64,000 nucleotides of DNA from Aeoliella mucimassa. GTDB taxonomy: Bacteria; Planctomycetota; Planctomycetia; Pirellulales; Lacipirellulaceae. The stretch lies in contig NZ_CP036278.1 of NCBI RefSeq assembly GCF_007748035.1, positions 6,324,001 to 6,388,000 of the forward strand, in the 5' to 3' direction. The notes beneath the pieces were generated by a model, which saw only the letters and a program-made list of their open reading frames with translations, was not told the DNA's origin and made no database searches. Of the stretch, positions 1 to 7,878 are shown piece by piece (the stretch's first letter is position 1; each line of letters starts with the position of its first letter). Both the position numbers and the translations under genes were made by a program.

Positions 1-720
1 GAGTGCACCGCCGAGCAGCGCACCGCCGAACTGCGATCGACGTTGTCGACAGCCGACGCGTGGAACTACGACTGGTATCGCGCTCAGTCGTTGCTTGACG
101 CCGATCGCCAGCAGCAGGCGTTGCCGTTGCTCGAGTCGTTGTTTCGTGAATTTCCAGAGCATGCTCTATTCAGTCAAACCCTTTTCCAAACGCAGTTGTC
201 GTTGGGACTCGTCGCCGAGGCCGAGGAAACGCTAGAAGTGCTGCTCGATGCGGTACCGCCGAGCATGGCACCGCTGCTGCGAGCCGAGCTGGCCTACGCT
301 GCCGGCGATCGGCAGCTAGCTCGGCAACAGGTCGACCTGTTACTGCAGCACCCGCCAGAGAGTTCGCTGGTGTGGTACCGCGTTGGCTTGTTGTTGATGG
401 CACTTCGGGAATGGACCAAGCTCGAGTCGTGCGCCCGCGCGGTGCTCGCTCAATCGGAGGACGAAGAGATCGCCTGGCTCGGGCTGGCTGAGGCCACGCT
501 TCGCCGAGGCGATGCCCAAACAGCCGAGCAAGCCGCTCAGCGGGCGATCTCGTTGCAGTTCTACCTGCCCGACGCCCACCTGGCACTCGCCCGCGCGCTG
601 GTCGCGCAAGGTCGCATTCTCGCGGCCACGCAGGCGCTCGACCGCTTGCTGCAGATCGACCCGCACAACCACCGCGCCCAAGCTTATCGGCGACGCATCG
701 GCGGTGCTCTGGTGGAGTAA
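1..720 (+). CDS. TPR-repeat protein, C-terminal part (5' end outside window)
   Basis: The reading frame is open from base 1 to the stop at 720, so the gene begins upstream of the window. The first possible start inside the window is a TTG at 43, but the frame has no stop before it. The visible part is about 239 residues of helical tetratricopeptide-like repeats rich in Ala, Leu and Gln. Typical repeat pieces are SLVWYRVGLLLMALREWTKL and AHLALARALVAQG, and the last repeat ends LLQIDPHNHRAQAYRRR. TPR arrays mediate protein-protein contacts. In planctomycetes such arrays often form the C-terminal half of larger enzymes, for example phosphodiesterase-type hydrolases, but nothing here identifies the N-terminal part. 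The TolB-like gene follows 163 bp downstream on the same strand. Confidence 0.75.
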   Translation, partial: ECTAEQRTAELRSTLSTADAWNYDWYRAQSLLDADRQQQALPLLESLFREFPEHALFSQTLFQTQLSLGLVAEAEETLEVLLDAVPPSMAPLLRAELAYAAGDRQLARQQVDLLLQHPPESSLVWYRVGLLLMALREWTKLESCARAVLAQSEDEEIAWLGLAEATLRRGDAQTAEQAAQRAISLQFYLPDAHLALARALVAQGRILAATQALDRLLQIDPHNHRAQAYRRRIGGALVE

Positions 721-883
721 TCGGGTTGCATTGCAGCAAAGCGGACCTCCAGTCGACACAGTCGGCATAACCCTTTCCTCCGTTCTGCGAATCATGAGCT
801 ACGCTTGTGAGATACCGGGCGCTACGCACACGTGCGTGGCGGAAACAGGCAACCTCACCAGCTGTCAGCGAGTAATACGAATC

Positions 884-1945
884 ATGGGTCAGCAACTCAG
901 CGGAACTATCGTGTTTGCCAGTGGCAAAACAGGCGACTACGACATTTGGACTTGCGACCTCGAGTCGGGCACAATGACCCAACTCACTTTCGGCACCGGC
1001 TGGAACGACAAGCCAAACTTCTCGCCCGACGGTCAGTGGGTGGTTTACGTGAGCGACCAAACCGGCAACCGCGAACTGTTCAAGGTTCCCACGACCGGCG
1101 GCGACCCGATTCAACTCACCAACCTCGGCAATCGCTGGGCCGACTCGCCGTCGTTCAGCCCCGACGGCAAAGCCATTGCCTACGTGTCGAACGAAACCGG
1201 TAACAACGAACTCTGGGTAATGGATGCCGAGGGTAACGAGCGCAAGCAAGTAACCGTGCACGAAGGCTCCGACGACACCGTGTCGTGGACTCCCGACGGC
1301 CACGGGCTGCTCTGGTCGAGCGACCGCGGCGACGACGCCGATATTTGGCACTACGATCTCCTTTCCGATACCAAGACCCAGCTCAACGAAGACCGCGGCG
1401 GCGACTATTCGCCAAAGCCGAGTCCCGATGGGTCGGTCATCGTGTTTGTTTCGAATCGCCAGGAAACGCCCGATCCCAGCCAACCTTACAAGGATCGCGA
1501 TAAAGACCTGTGGATGATGACCAGCCAGGGTGAACTGCTCGTGAAGCTCACCGAGAACCAGGGCGCCGACTACTCGCCGGCCTGGTCGCCGTGTGGCAAC
1601 TATCTGCTCTACACTGCCGACGATCACCGCAGCGATTGTCACCTGCGTGTGCTCGATGTCTCGCAGTTGGTCGAAGCGTACCAGTCGGGCGATCAGGCGA
1701 CCGTCGAGCAGGCGGCCAGTCGCTTGCGGACCGAAGCAGTGCAGCTCGACCGCGATCCCCTCAAGGCCGAAGTCAACGCCACCCGGCACGCCACGTTCCT
1801 CACCAGCTTGCTTCCGGATAGCTGGATGAAGTCGTGCTACCCAGCTGGTTACTTTGGACTCGAACGCAACCCCGACTGGACCGGCGTGCAAGTCGGCGCC
1901 GGCACTCTTGCAACCGACTCCAGCACCAGCGACTACGCCGGCTAA
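884..1945 (+). CDS. TolB-like PD40 beta-propeller protein
   Basis: This is a 353-residue protein from the ATG at 884. The frame is open further upstream, but the sequence there has no propeller character. From residue 5 it consists of repeated PD40/WD40-like blades: SPDGQWVVYVSDQTGNRELF, FSPDGKAIAYVSNETGNNEL, SPDGSVIVFVSNRQE and SPCGNYLLYTADD. There is no signal peptide at the chosen start, so unlike classical periplasmic TolB it is predicted to be cytoplasmic unless the upstream frame is used. The last 100 residues leave the propeller pattern. PD40 propellers bind proteins or serve as lids on peptidases, but no peptidase domain is present. It probably acts as a binding module; the partner is unknown. 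Confidence 0.8.
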   Translation: MGQQLSGTIVFASGKTGDYDIWTCDLESGTMTQLTFGTGWNDKPNFSPDGQWVVYVSDQTGNRELFKVPTTGGDPIQLTNLGNRWADSPSFSPDGKAIAYVSNETGNNELWVMDAEGNERKQVTVHEGSDDTVSWTPDGHGLLWSSDRGDDADIWHYDLLSDTKTQLNEDRGGDYSPKPSPDGSVIVFVSNRQETPDPSQPYKDRDKDLWMMTSQGELLVKLTENQGADYSPAWSPCGNYLLYTADDHRSDCHLRVLDVSQLVEAYQSGDQATVEQAASRLRTEAVQLDRDPLKAEVNATRHATFLTSLLPDSWMKSCYPAGYFGLERNPDWTGVQVGAGTLATDSSTSDYAG

Positions 1946-1990
1946 CCCTCGCAGCCGACGCTCGACCAAGCCTGCAAACCTGCGCTGGAC

Positions 1991-2010
1991 AATAGATTCC
2001 CACTGCTGGG
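1991..2010. repeat. Isolated AATAGATTCCCA half motif with small hairpin
   Basis: The motif AATAGATTCCCA (1991-2002) is followed by CTGC and TGGG, which can pair with the CCCA of the motif. It lies directly before the 223-bp element and is not present before the second copy, so it looks like a partial extra unit. Confidence 0.6.
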
Positions 2011-2012
2011 CA

Positions 2013-2235
2013 AATAGATTCCCAATTTACCCAACGATGGGAAAATTGAATCTTCGCCCACGCTATAAAACCAGTGGTTTTCGCACTGGAATAGATTCCC
2101 ATTCCCAAAAACGCGTCGAGTGGGAATCTATTTTCGCGGTGGGAATCAACCGCAAGTCGTTTGTTAGCAGTGAGTTGCATCAACACCTCCGCGATAGTTG
2201 CCCAAAATAGATTCCCACCCATGGGAAAGTATTTT
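2013..2235. repeat. 223-bp structured intergenic repeat, copy A
   Basis: The same sequence recurs without gaps at 14143-14365; I count 24 substitutions, about 89 percent identity. It contains four inverted repeats. SL1 (2016-2053) pairs CAATTTACCCA with TGGGAAAATTG around a 4-base loop, with outer AGATT/AATCT. A palindrome AAAACCA-G-TGGTTTT lies at 2067-2081. SL2 (2090-2132) pairs AATAGATTCCCA perfectly with TGGGAATCTATT across 19 bases. SL3 (2204-2235) pairs AAAATA..TTCCCA with TGGGAA..TATTTT. The two ends resemble terminal inverted repeats (AAATAGATTCCCA against AAATACTTTCCCA). No target-site duplication is evident. It may be a non-autonomous mobile element or a structured RNA. Confidence 0.9.
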
Positions 2236-2294
2236 GAGTTGGGAGTTGGATGTTGGGAGTTGGAAGTTAGAAAGGGCAGTAGGGTAGGTCCAGG

Positions 2295-2517
2295 AGCTTC
2301 CAGCGACGCAGCCCCACCACCGCATTACCAACACGCGCAGCAGCGAACGCCCACACACACGACCATTCACCTGCGTGTCGCCAGTCGTTCAAGTTCACAG
2401 CAAGCTTCACATCTGATTCACTTCCTTTCATAAAAAGCCAACAGCCGATAGCTGAAAGCCGATAGCCTTTGATACCTGTCCATTAGAACACCACAAGTGG
2501 CCAATTCCCAGCGAAAA
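2295..2517. repeat. Second intergenic repeat module, copy A
   Basis: This module shares its first 32 bases (2295-2326) exactly with 14500-14531. It also shares the downstream pieces GCGAACGCCCAC, AAAAGCC(A/G)ACAGCC and CCTGTCCATT(A/G)GAACAC through GTGGCCAATTCC with 14500-14700. The middle is diverged and differs in length by about 22 bases. It follows the 223-bp element in both places, so the two modules travel or persist together. No coding sense was found. Confidence 0.8.
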
Positions 2518-2915
2518 GTGGAATGATCAGAAAAATCGTTTAGCCCGCATCCGAAGGCGATGGCTGGCGATGTGGAACAAGTGCGACTCCTAATTTCTCG
2601 CGAAGAGCCGCAGAGTACAGAAGCACAACCGACGTCCAGTCGGCATCGACAGCCTATACGCCCTCTCTCTTCAGCATTCCCTGAAAGGGACTCTTCGCCC
2701 AGCAAATCCCTGCCCTGGTCGCATATTCAACCTGCAAAGCTGTCATCTGACTGGGGCCCAAGTACCACACCTCGACGTCTAGTCCAGCAGTAAACTACTA
2801 GTACTAAACAAGGAATGCAGTGACAACATCCCCCAAGTAGAATAGTGGTCATTCGTGCAACGCTAGATAGCACGACTTGCTGGTGAAGCACTCGCTTCTC
2901 TGAGGGGGAAGACAA

Positions 2916-4994
2916 TTGGATACTACTGGCTTTGATGCCTACTACAAATGGCTTGGCATACCTGCCCACGAACAACCACCGAATCACTATCGACTGCTGG
3001 GAGTCGAACTGTTCGAGGAAGACCCCGACGTCATTGCCGCTGCGGCAGACCGTCAAATGGGCCACGTTAAGTCGTTTGTCACAGGGCCCTACGCAGCTCA
3101 TTCGCAATTGTTGCTCAACGAACTCTCGAAAGCTCGGGTCTGCCTGCTGAATCCGAAGCTTAAACCGATCTACGACGAGCAACTTGCCAAAGAGCGGTCG
3201 ATGCGACTGAAGTCGACGATCGAACAACAAGGTACTCCCAATCCGCCACAGCCAGCCTTGGTACCGGTTGCCGCCCCCGCGCCGGCAATTGCAATGCCGG
3301 CCCCGATGCCGGGGCTGGAGCAGATTGCCGTACGCGCCAGCAGTCCTGCGGTTCGTCGCCGACGCAAGAAAGGTAATTCGCTTCTCTTCCAACTCAGCCT
3401 CCTGTTGGCCAGCAGTTCGGTACTCGCCGCACTGGTTTGGTACGCTATTCATCGAGCGCCGGCCACTCCGGTAGTGGTCGCCAGCCCCGAACCGAGTCGT
3501 GATACGCCCCCCCAACCAACTCAGGAGCAGCTGTTTCCTCAAGAAACAGCTCCGATAGCGGAGACCAAACCGCGACCGATCACAAGCGGGGGAGTCTCCA
3601 TTCCTACGAGTTCGACGCGCCCGAATATGGGTTCCAACGCAAATGCGATGAATGGTGGATTCACAATTCAACCGGGTGGGTTTGGCAGTTCGGCTCCAAT
3701 CGTGAACAACTCTCCCACCCGATCCCTCCGACCTTCGCCGAATCAACGTCCACCAGCTCCTCTTGGTACTCGTCCGTTCGCGGGCTTCACAAGAGTGGTG
3801 CCGCTGGAGGAAGTCTCAAGCCAGCCCTACCTCATTGGCACATTGCCGAGGCCAGTAGAAGGTTATGACGAGTTCCAAGTTGCGCTGTTAGTGCCTGAGT
3901 ATCTTCAACGAGGGAGCGGCATCGTGCTGCACGCCGAATCAGCAAGCGGCTCGAATGCAAAGTGGCTGGTTTACGAGCAGGCACCACCACTGGAAACGGG
4001 TTTTGCTATTGAAGCGGAGAATTCCTCGGCACCGCTCCCGGTCGCCGAGTTCTGCTTAACAAAAGAAGAGTTTACCCTTGCGCTGGTGGAAGAAGCAGAT
4101 AATCCCCGGCTGTTAGAAAAACTCAAACAATGCTTGCTACAGTTATCTTACGATAGCGACTCGCACTTCGTGCAACTGCAAGCCCCGACCGAAGACCCTG
4201 AACCAATCGTCATTGGCAACTGGGTCGAAGCGTATGAGCATCAGTTACCAATCGATTCGATTCCGAATCTCCCTCCCACTTCCGAACTCTATCTGAACCT
4301 CCATTTACTCAACGGCTTCCCCCGTACGAACTCCGTGAATGGCGAGACCGAGCGACTGCGTCACGAAGAGCGACTGCTCCTGCAGTTTACTTCCTCCGAC
4401 TACGCAGGCCTGGGACTCTACTGGGAACAGAAGGGCAAAGTAATTTCGGTGAATGTCGCCCCTGGATTTCGGCTGCTCTCCTATCCCAACGAACTGCAAG
4501 TGCTGTCGAGCAGCCGGCTCGATCGAGCCGAAAAGCGCATGACGAAAGACAAATCGTCGGCCACTAGAGAGTTGAACCGCCGACTTCGCGACCGCCCGAA
4601 ACTCAATGGCAACCTGGCGGCCGCCCGAAACATGAATATCCAACTCCCCGGTGGAGGAACCACTCCTCCGCTCCGCGCAAGGAAGAACGCAGCCATCAAC
4701 ACTGCACAAGCAGCGGTGAACCAGAACGAAGCCAGAATCAGAGCCATTCAGCAACTAGCACCATTGGTATCTCAGGACGAACGAACGCGAATACCCGCTT
4801 TGCGATCACTCGTCGCGCAACTGGAAGACAATGCTTCGCTGGGCTTCGAGTTGTTCACGCCCGTCGGCCGACACCCAGTGGTGATCTACCGCAAAGGGCT
4901 GCCACCGATCGAGGACCCAAGGATCACCGACAAGCCAACCCACGTCCCAGGTGAGTCGGGTGATGGGGACACGGATGCCATGGATCTGTTTTAA
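2916..4994 (+). CDS. J-domain-like membrane protein of planctomycete type
   Basis: This 692-residue protein starts at a TTG preceded by GAGGGGG (about 2902-2908). Residues 1-95 resemble a J domain in layout: AYYKWLGIPAHEQPPNHYRL with LLGV, a helix after EEDPDVI, then LNPKLKPIYDEQL. The HPD tripeptide needed to stimulate Hsp70 is absent. A Pro/Ala-rich linker follows, then one membrane span at about residues 156-178 (LLFQLSLLLASSSVLAALVW). The remaining 500 residues, probably outside the membrane, begin with a Pro/Ser/Asn-rich linker and contain no domain I recognise. Proteins with this degenerate J-like head and variable tails are frequent in planctomycetes. Function is unknown. Confidence 0.75.
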   Translation: MDTTGFDAYYKWLGIPAHEQPPNHYRLLGVELFEEDPDVIAAAADRQMGHVKSFVTGPYAAHSQLLLNELSKARVCLLNPKLKPIYDEQLAKERSMRLKSTIEQQGTPNPPQPALVPVAAPAPAIAMPAPMPGLEQIAVRASSPAVRRRRKKGNSLLFQLSLLLASSSVLAALVWYAIHRAPATPVVVASPEPSRDTPPQPTQEQLFPQETAPIAETKPRPITSGGVSIPTSSTRPNMGSNANAMNGGFTIQPGGFGSSAPIVNNSPTRSLRPSPNQRPPAPLGTRPFAGFTRVVPLEEVSSQPYLIGTLPRPVEGYDEFQVALLVPEYLQRGSGIVLHAESASGSNAKWLVYEQAPPLETGFAIEAENSSAPLPVAEFCLTKEEFTLALVEEADNPRLLEKLKQCLLQLSYDSDSHFVQLQAPTEDPEPIVIGNWVEAYEHQLPIDSIPNLPPTSELYLNLHLLNGFPRTNSVNGETERLRHEERLLLQFTSSDYAGLGLYWEQKGKVISVNVAPGFRLLSYPNELQVLSSSRLDRAEKRMTKDKSSATRELNRRLRDRPKLNGNLAAARNMNIQLPGGGTTPPLRARKNAAINTAQAAVNQNEARIRAIQQLAPLVSQDERTRIPALRSLVAQLEDNASLGFELFTPVGRHPVVIYRKGLPPIEDPRITDKPTHVPGESGDGDTDAMDLF

Positions 4995-5008
4995 GCTTCT
5001 CTGCCGAT

Positions 5009-5329
5009 TCACTCACGATACAACCGCAGGTAGCGAAAGCTCTTGGGCCATTCGTCGCGTGGTTTGAAGGCGATGGCTACTTCTTGGTCGTCGAGCGACG
5101 ATTCGGTCAGCACCACTTGGTCGGCGACGGCTTTCGCGTGTTCGAACTCTTGGTCCGTGACCTTGCAGACCACTTTGTGAAACGGGCCCGACAGCCACTG
5201 CTCGACTTCGGGGGTGTCGCGAAACTGCAGGTAGGCCGCCAGCGAGGCGTGGGCCACTGCGACCATGGCCTGGCCTAGCGGAACGGAATCCTTCACGAGA
5301 ATGTACATCTTTATGCGCTGACTGCTCAT
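5009..5329 (-). CDS. Peptidyl-tRNA hydrolase 2-like protein
   Basis: This 106-residue protein starts at an ATG whose last bases overlap the TGA of the upstream gene (ATGA, 5326-5329), which supports both the start and translational coupling. The N-terminal block KMYILVKDSVPLGQAMVAVA with HASLAAYLQF fits the PTH2 fold, where a loop and following helix carry the catalytic residues. KVVCKVTDQEFEHAKAVADQ matches the second half of the fold, and the length suits the family at about 110-120 residues. PTH2 enzymes release peptides from peptidyl-tRNA. Small PTH2-fold proteins such as this one may have diverged, so activity is inferred. It converges on the J-like gene with 14 bp between the stops. Confidence 0.7.
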   Translation of the reverse strand: MSSQRIKMYILVKDSVPLGQAMVAVAHASLAAYLQFRDTPEVEQWLSGPFHKVVCKVTDQEFEHAKAVADQVVLTESSLDDQEVAIAFKPRDEWPKSFRYLRLYRE

Positions 5330-6479
5330 TTCCAGTCGATGGTTGCTTGTTTCGTTTCGACGTCGACCCTCACCGCTGCGTGTTCGAACTCGCGGTGGAA
5401 GGTCCAGCCTTGGCGTGTGGCCGGGCCCTGGGGGCACCGAGCGGGTGGTCGAATTCCGGGTACCAGTCGAACGTGCCGTACTCGCCGAGCCAACCCCAGG
5501 TATAGCAGAAGTAGCAATGCTGCTCGGCGCCGACCAGGAAACAGGCGAGCGGAAACGTGATATTGTCACAGGCGACCTGGTACTGCTCTGCGTGAGGCTT
5601 CTGCATCAGCTCTTTATCGCTCCACCAGGTAAAGCCAGGCCAGGCTTTGAAGACGACGATGTTGCCATCGTTGGCCGCCTTGCGCATGGTTTCGATCGTG
5701 TTGGCCAGGTACTCGGGGCTTTGTTGACGAACGTTGGCCCCGCGGTCGAAGTCGTCGACCATCGCCCCGTCGGTAACCGGCAAGTACTGCTCGCCGAGGC
5801 CTGGGTGTTTTTGGTCGTACCCGTGCAGTGGGTTGAAAAGAATGAGTTTGCCGGGCCCCATTTTATCGCGTGCCTGGTCGAGCATGGCAAAGACGCCTTG
5901 GTCCATCGCGGCGGCTTGCTCGGCACCAAACAACCGACTCCACGGCCCCCGCGGCGATCCGGCGGTGAGACCATCGACAAAGATGCCGTCGCACTCGTAG
6001 TCGTGTACCGCTTTGCCGGCGATATCGGACCACCAGTCTTGCACGTCTTGCCGACGGACATCGAACTGCCGGGTGTCGCGTCCTCCCTTTTTCGCGTGCA
6101 GGTAACCACCCGAGGGGAACGTGGCGTTCGACAACTGCCATTGATGCTTCGGCATGTCCGACGCCCAATAGAACAGCACCTTGGCCTTTGGGTTGCGCAG
6201 CTTGATTGCCTTGGCGGCCGCGGCGATGTTCGGCTCGACCGGGGCGTTACGCAAGTTGCCGCCGGTAAACGTAATCAGCGAAAAGTGATCGGCCAGAAAC
6301 TCGTATTGCTTCGGCTCGAGCCCTTTGCCGATGCCGAGGTGGGCGTAGAGCGGTACGTGATTCCAGTCGAACTCAGGGTACCCCTCGTCGGCATGGCTCG
6401 GCTTGGCGGTCGCCGGCAGCAGAACGGTAACGAGCAACAAGCACAGCGGGAAAAGCAAGCCGCGGAAAAGGTATCGCAT
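5326..6479 (-). CDS. Exported glycosyl-hydrolase-like TIM-barrel protein, frameshifted near its 3' end
   Basis: Translation from the ATG at 6479 gives a signal peptide (LLFPLCLLLVTVLLPATA, cleavage near HADEG) and a barrel-like domain with AKVLFYWASDMPKHQWQLSN, ECDGIFVDGL and KLILFNPLHGYDQKHPG. This resembles putative planctomycete glycosyl hydrolases (GHL15-like). The uninterrupted frame ends at 5370 in an unnatural Arg/Pro-rich tail. Adding one base to the five-base G run at 5430-5434 (C run on the coding strand) restores a natural ending with GWTFHREFEHAAVRVDVETK and a TGA at 5326. That TGA overlaps the next start as ATGA. The corrected product is 384 residues. The shift is either a sequencing or assembly error or a recent mutation. 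Substrate unknown. Confidence 0.7.
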
Positions 6480-6731
6480 CGCAGCACCTGGGGTCGCAAG
6501 TAAGAAAGTAGCGAACAGTACCCTTGTCAGTATTGCCGGTCGCAGCGGGATTGCAATCGCACGCTTGGGCGAAGGAAAACCCGTAGTACGACCAAAGAAT
6601 TCGTTTGCAGGGAACCGCCCCGGTTCGATTCCAAAGCCTTTCTGCTGGAGTGCTCCCCATGTTCGGGTGATTGAAGTACACTGGAAGCATTGGTTGGTGG
6701 AGACTGTTTTCTTTCTGTTGTGGGGCGAGCC

Positions 6732-7529
6732 ATGTTTCGTGTTAATTGTCCGAACTGCGGAAATGCCATCGAGGCTCCTGACGACTACGCGGGGAAAGAG
6801 GCCAACTGCCCGCACTGCCGGCAACCGTTCACGTTGCCCGAAGCCGGCGCGGCCGCAGCAGGCGAAACGGTCGCCGAGCTGCCGATGCCCGGCCAGGCTT
6901 CCACGACTGGGCGAGCGAACCCGACGCAAGCGTCGTATCCACGTCCGCAAGCGACGAAGTCTTCCAACACTGGCACCAACATCCTCGTCGGTTGTCTGAT
7001 TGCGTTCTCGCTGATGTGCGTAGGTGGGTGCGTGGTGATTGGCTGGGTTAGCAATCGCTTTTTGGAGAACATGGTAGAATCGGTGGAGAGAATGGAGCAA
7101 CAAGCGCAGGCCCAGCACAAGGCTCGCATGGCGAAGCTGCAACCGGTATTCCGGCAAATAACGGTTACCAACCCGCGTATCGATGCGGTCGACGACGGGG
7201 CGTCGCCGAATCGTCTGTTCGCTACGTTCCAGAACGACTCGGACGTGGCCATCCAGACGATCACGGCGGAGTGCACCTATCAATCGGAGTCGCGAGAGAT
7301 CCCCTGGGCCGAGGGAGCGGTGTACTTCTCGTTCCCCGGTGGGCTCGAACCTGGCGAAACCAAAGAGGTCGAAGGTTTCGTGATGGACTATAATTCTGAG
7401 CTTGAGAACGTTGCGCTGGAGGAGGACGCCGAGCTGACGCTCGAGTTCACCGATGCCGAAGTACCGTCGCTGAACCTCCCGTCCGACGCGATCGACGCTG
7501 AGTTCTTTTTCGAGGAAGAATTCGAGTAG
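6732..7529 (+). CDS. MJ0042-type zinc-ribbon membrane protein
   Basis: This is a 265-residue protein from the ATG at 6732, preceded by GGGGCGA. The N-terminus is a zinc ribbon with two CxxC pairs (RVNCPNCGNAIEAPDD and ANCPHCRQPF), the MJ0042 finger type common in planctomycetes. A Pro/Ala-rich linker is followed by one membrane span (NILVGCLIAFSLMCVGGCVV) at about residues 82-105. The remainder is a small beta-rich domain (LFATFQNDSDVAIQTITAEC, GGLEPGETKEVEGFV) that resembles FxLYD-type extracytoplasmic domains. It ends very acidic (DAEFFFEEEFE). Role unknown; the topology puts the zinc ribbon in the cytoplasm and the beta domain outside. Confidence 0.8.
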   Translation: MFRVNCPNCGNAIEAPDDYAGKEANCPHCRQPFTLPEAGAAAAGETVAELPMPGQASTTGRANPTQASYPRPQATKSSNTGTNILVGCLIAFSLMCVGGCVVIGWVSNRFLENMVESVERMEQQAQAQHKARMAKLQPVFRQITVTNPRIDAVDDGASPNRLFATFQNDSDVAIQTITAECTYQSESREIPWAEGAVYFSFPGGLEPGETKEVEGFVMDYNSELENVALEEDAELTLEFTDAEVPSLNLPSDAIDAEFFFEEEFE

Positions 7530-7878
7530 GTCTTGCCCGATCGAAGGCTCGTGGTGAGAAACCCCGCACGCTAGCAGCGGTGCCTGGGGGCGGGATGGCC
7601 GATTTTCTGCCGTGTTTCCCGGTCGAATGGTGCGCAGGCCTTGCCGATCGTCGGATCGCAAGGTAGCCTTCATACTCCCAGGCGATAACCCTATAAACCC
7701 TACCACTCCATGACACACCTATCGCAGCCTGCCCGATCGTCGGTTTCCCCGCCCTAACGCACAGGGCGTTGATTTCTCGTGTGTCTCTGTTTGTGCCCTC
7801 CCGCGCCTGGCTTCCGGTACCGTTCTCGGTAGTGGAAGTTTGCCGTCGCTGTCCCTCCCCCGGAAGCTCCGTTTCTCT
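7530..7878. other. 349-bp gap before the SulP gene
   Basis: No gene is visible. The motif (C)CCGATCG recurs three times (near 7536, 7642 and 7732). A short inverted repeat AACGC..GCGTT sits near 7757-7771. These may be incidental in GC-rich sequence. The space presumably holds the promoter of the SulP gene. Confidence 0.4.

Larger units (their letters stand above)
1946..2915. other. 970-bp repeat-rich gap without a credible gene
   Basis: The gap holds a 223-bp structured repeat (2013-2235), a half-copy motif just before it (1991-2010), and a second repeat module (2295-2517) that is shared with the gap near 14.5 kb. Short open frames crossing this stretch follow the repeats, show no domain signal and have no clear ribosome binding site. 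From about 2520 to 2900 I see nothing recognisable apart from the likely promoter and leader space of the J-like gene that starts at 2916. Confidence 0.7.

Noticed and set aside
1854-2433. Short + strand frames across the first repeat region (for example 1854-2210 and 2161-2433)
   Set aside because: They follow repeated, structured non-coding sequence and lack domain or ribosome-site support.
6480-7718. Upstream extension of the glycosyl-hydrolase-like frame to 7718
   Set aside because: The ATG at 6479 is followed by a clean signal peptide; the extension is antisense to the zinc-ribbon gene and has no protein character.
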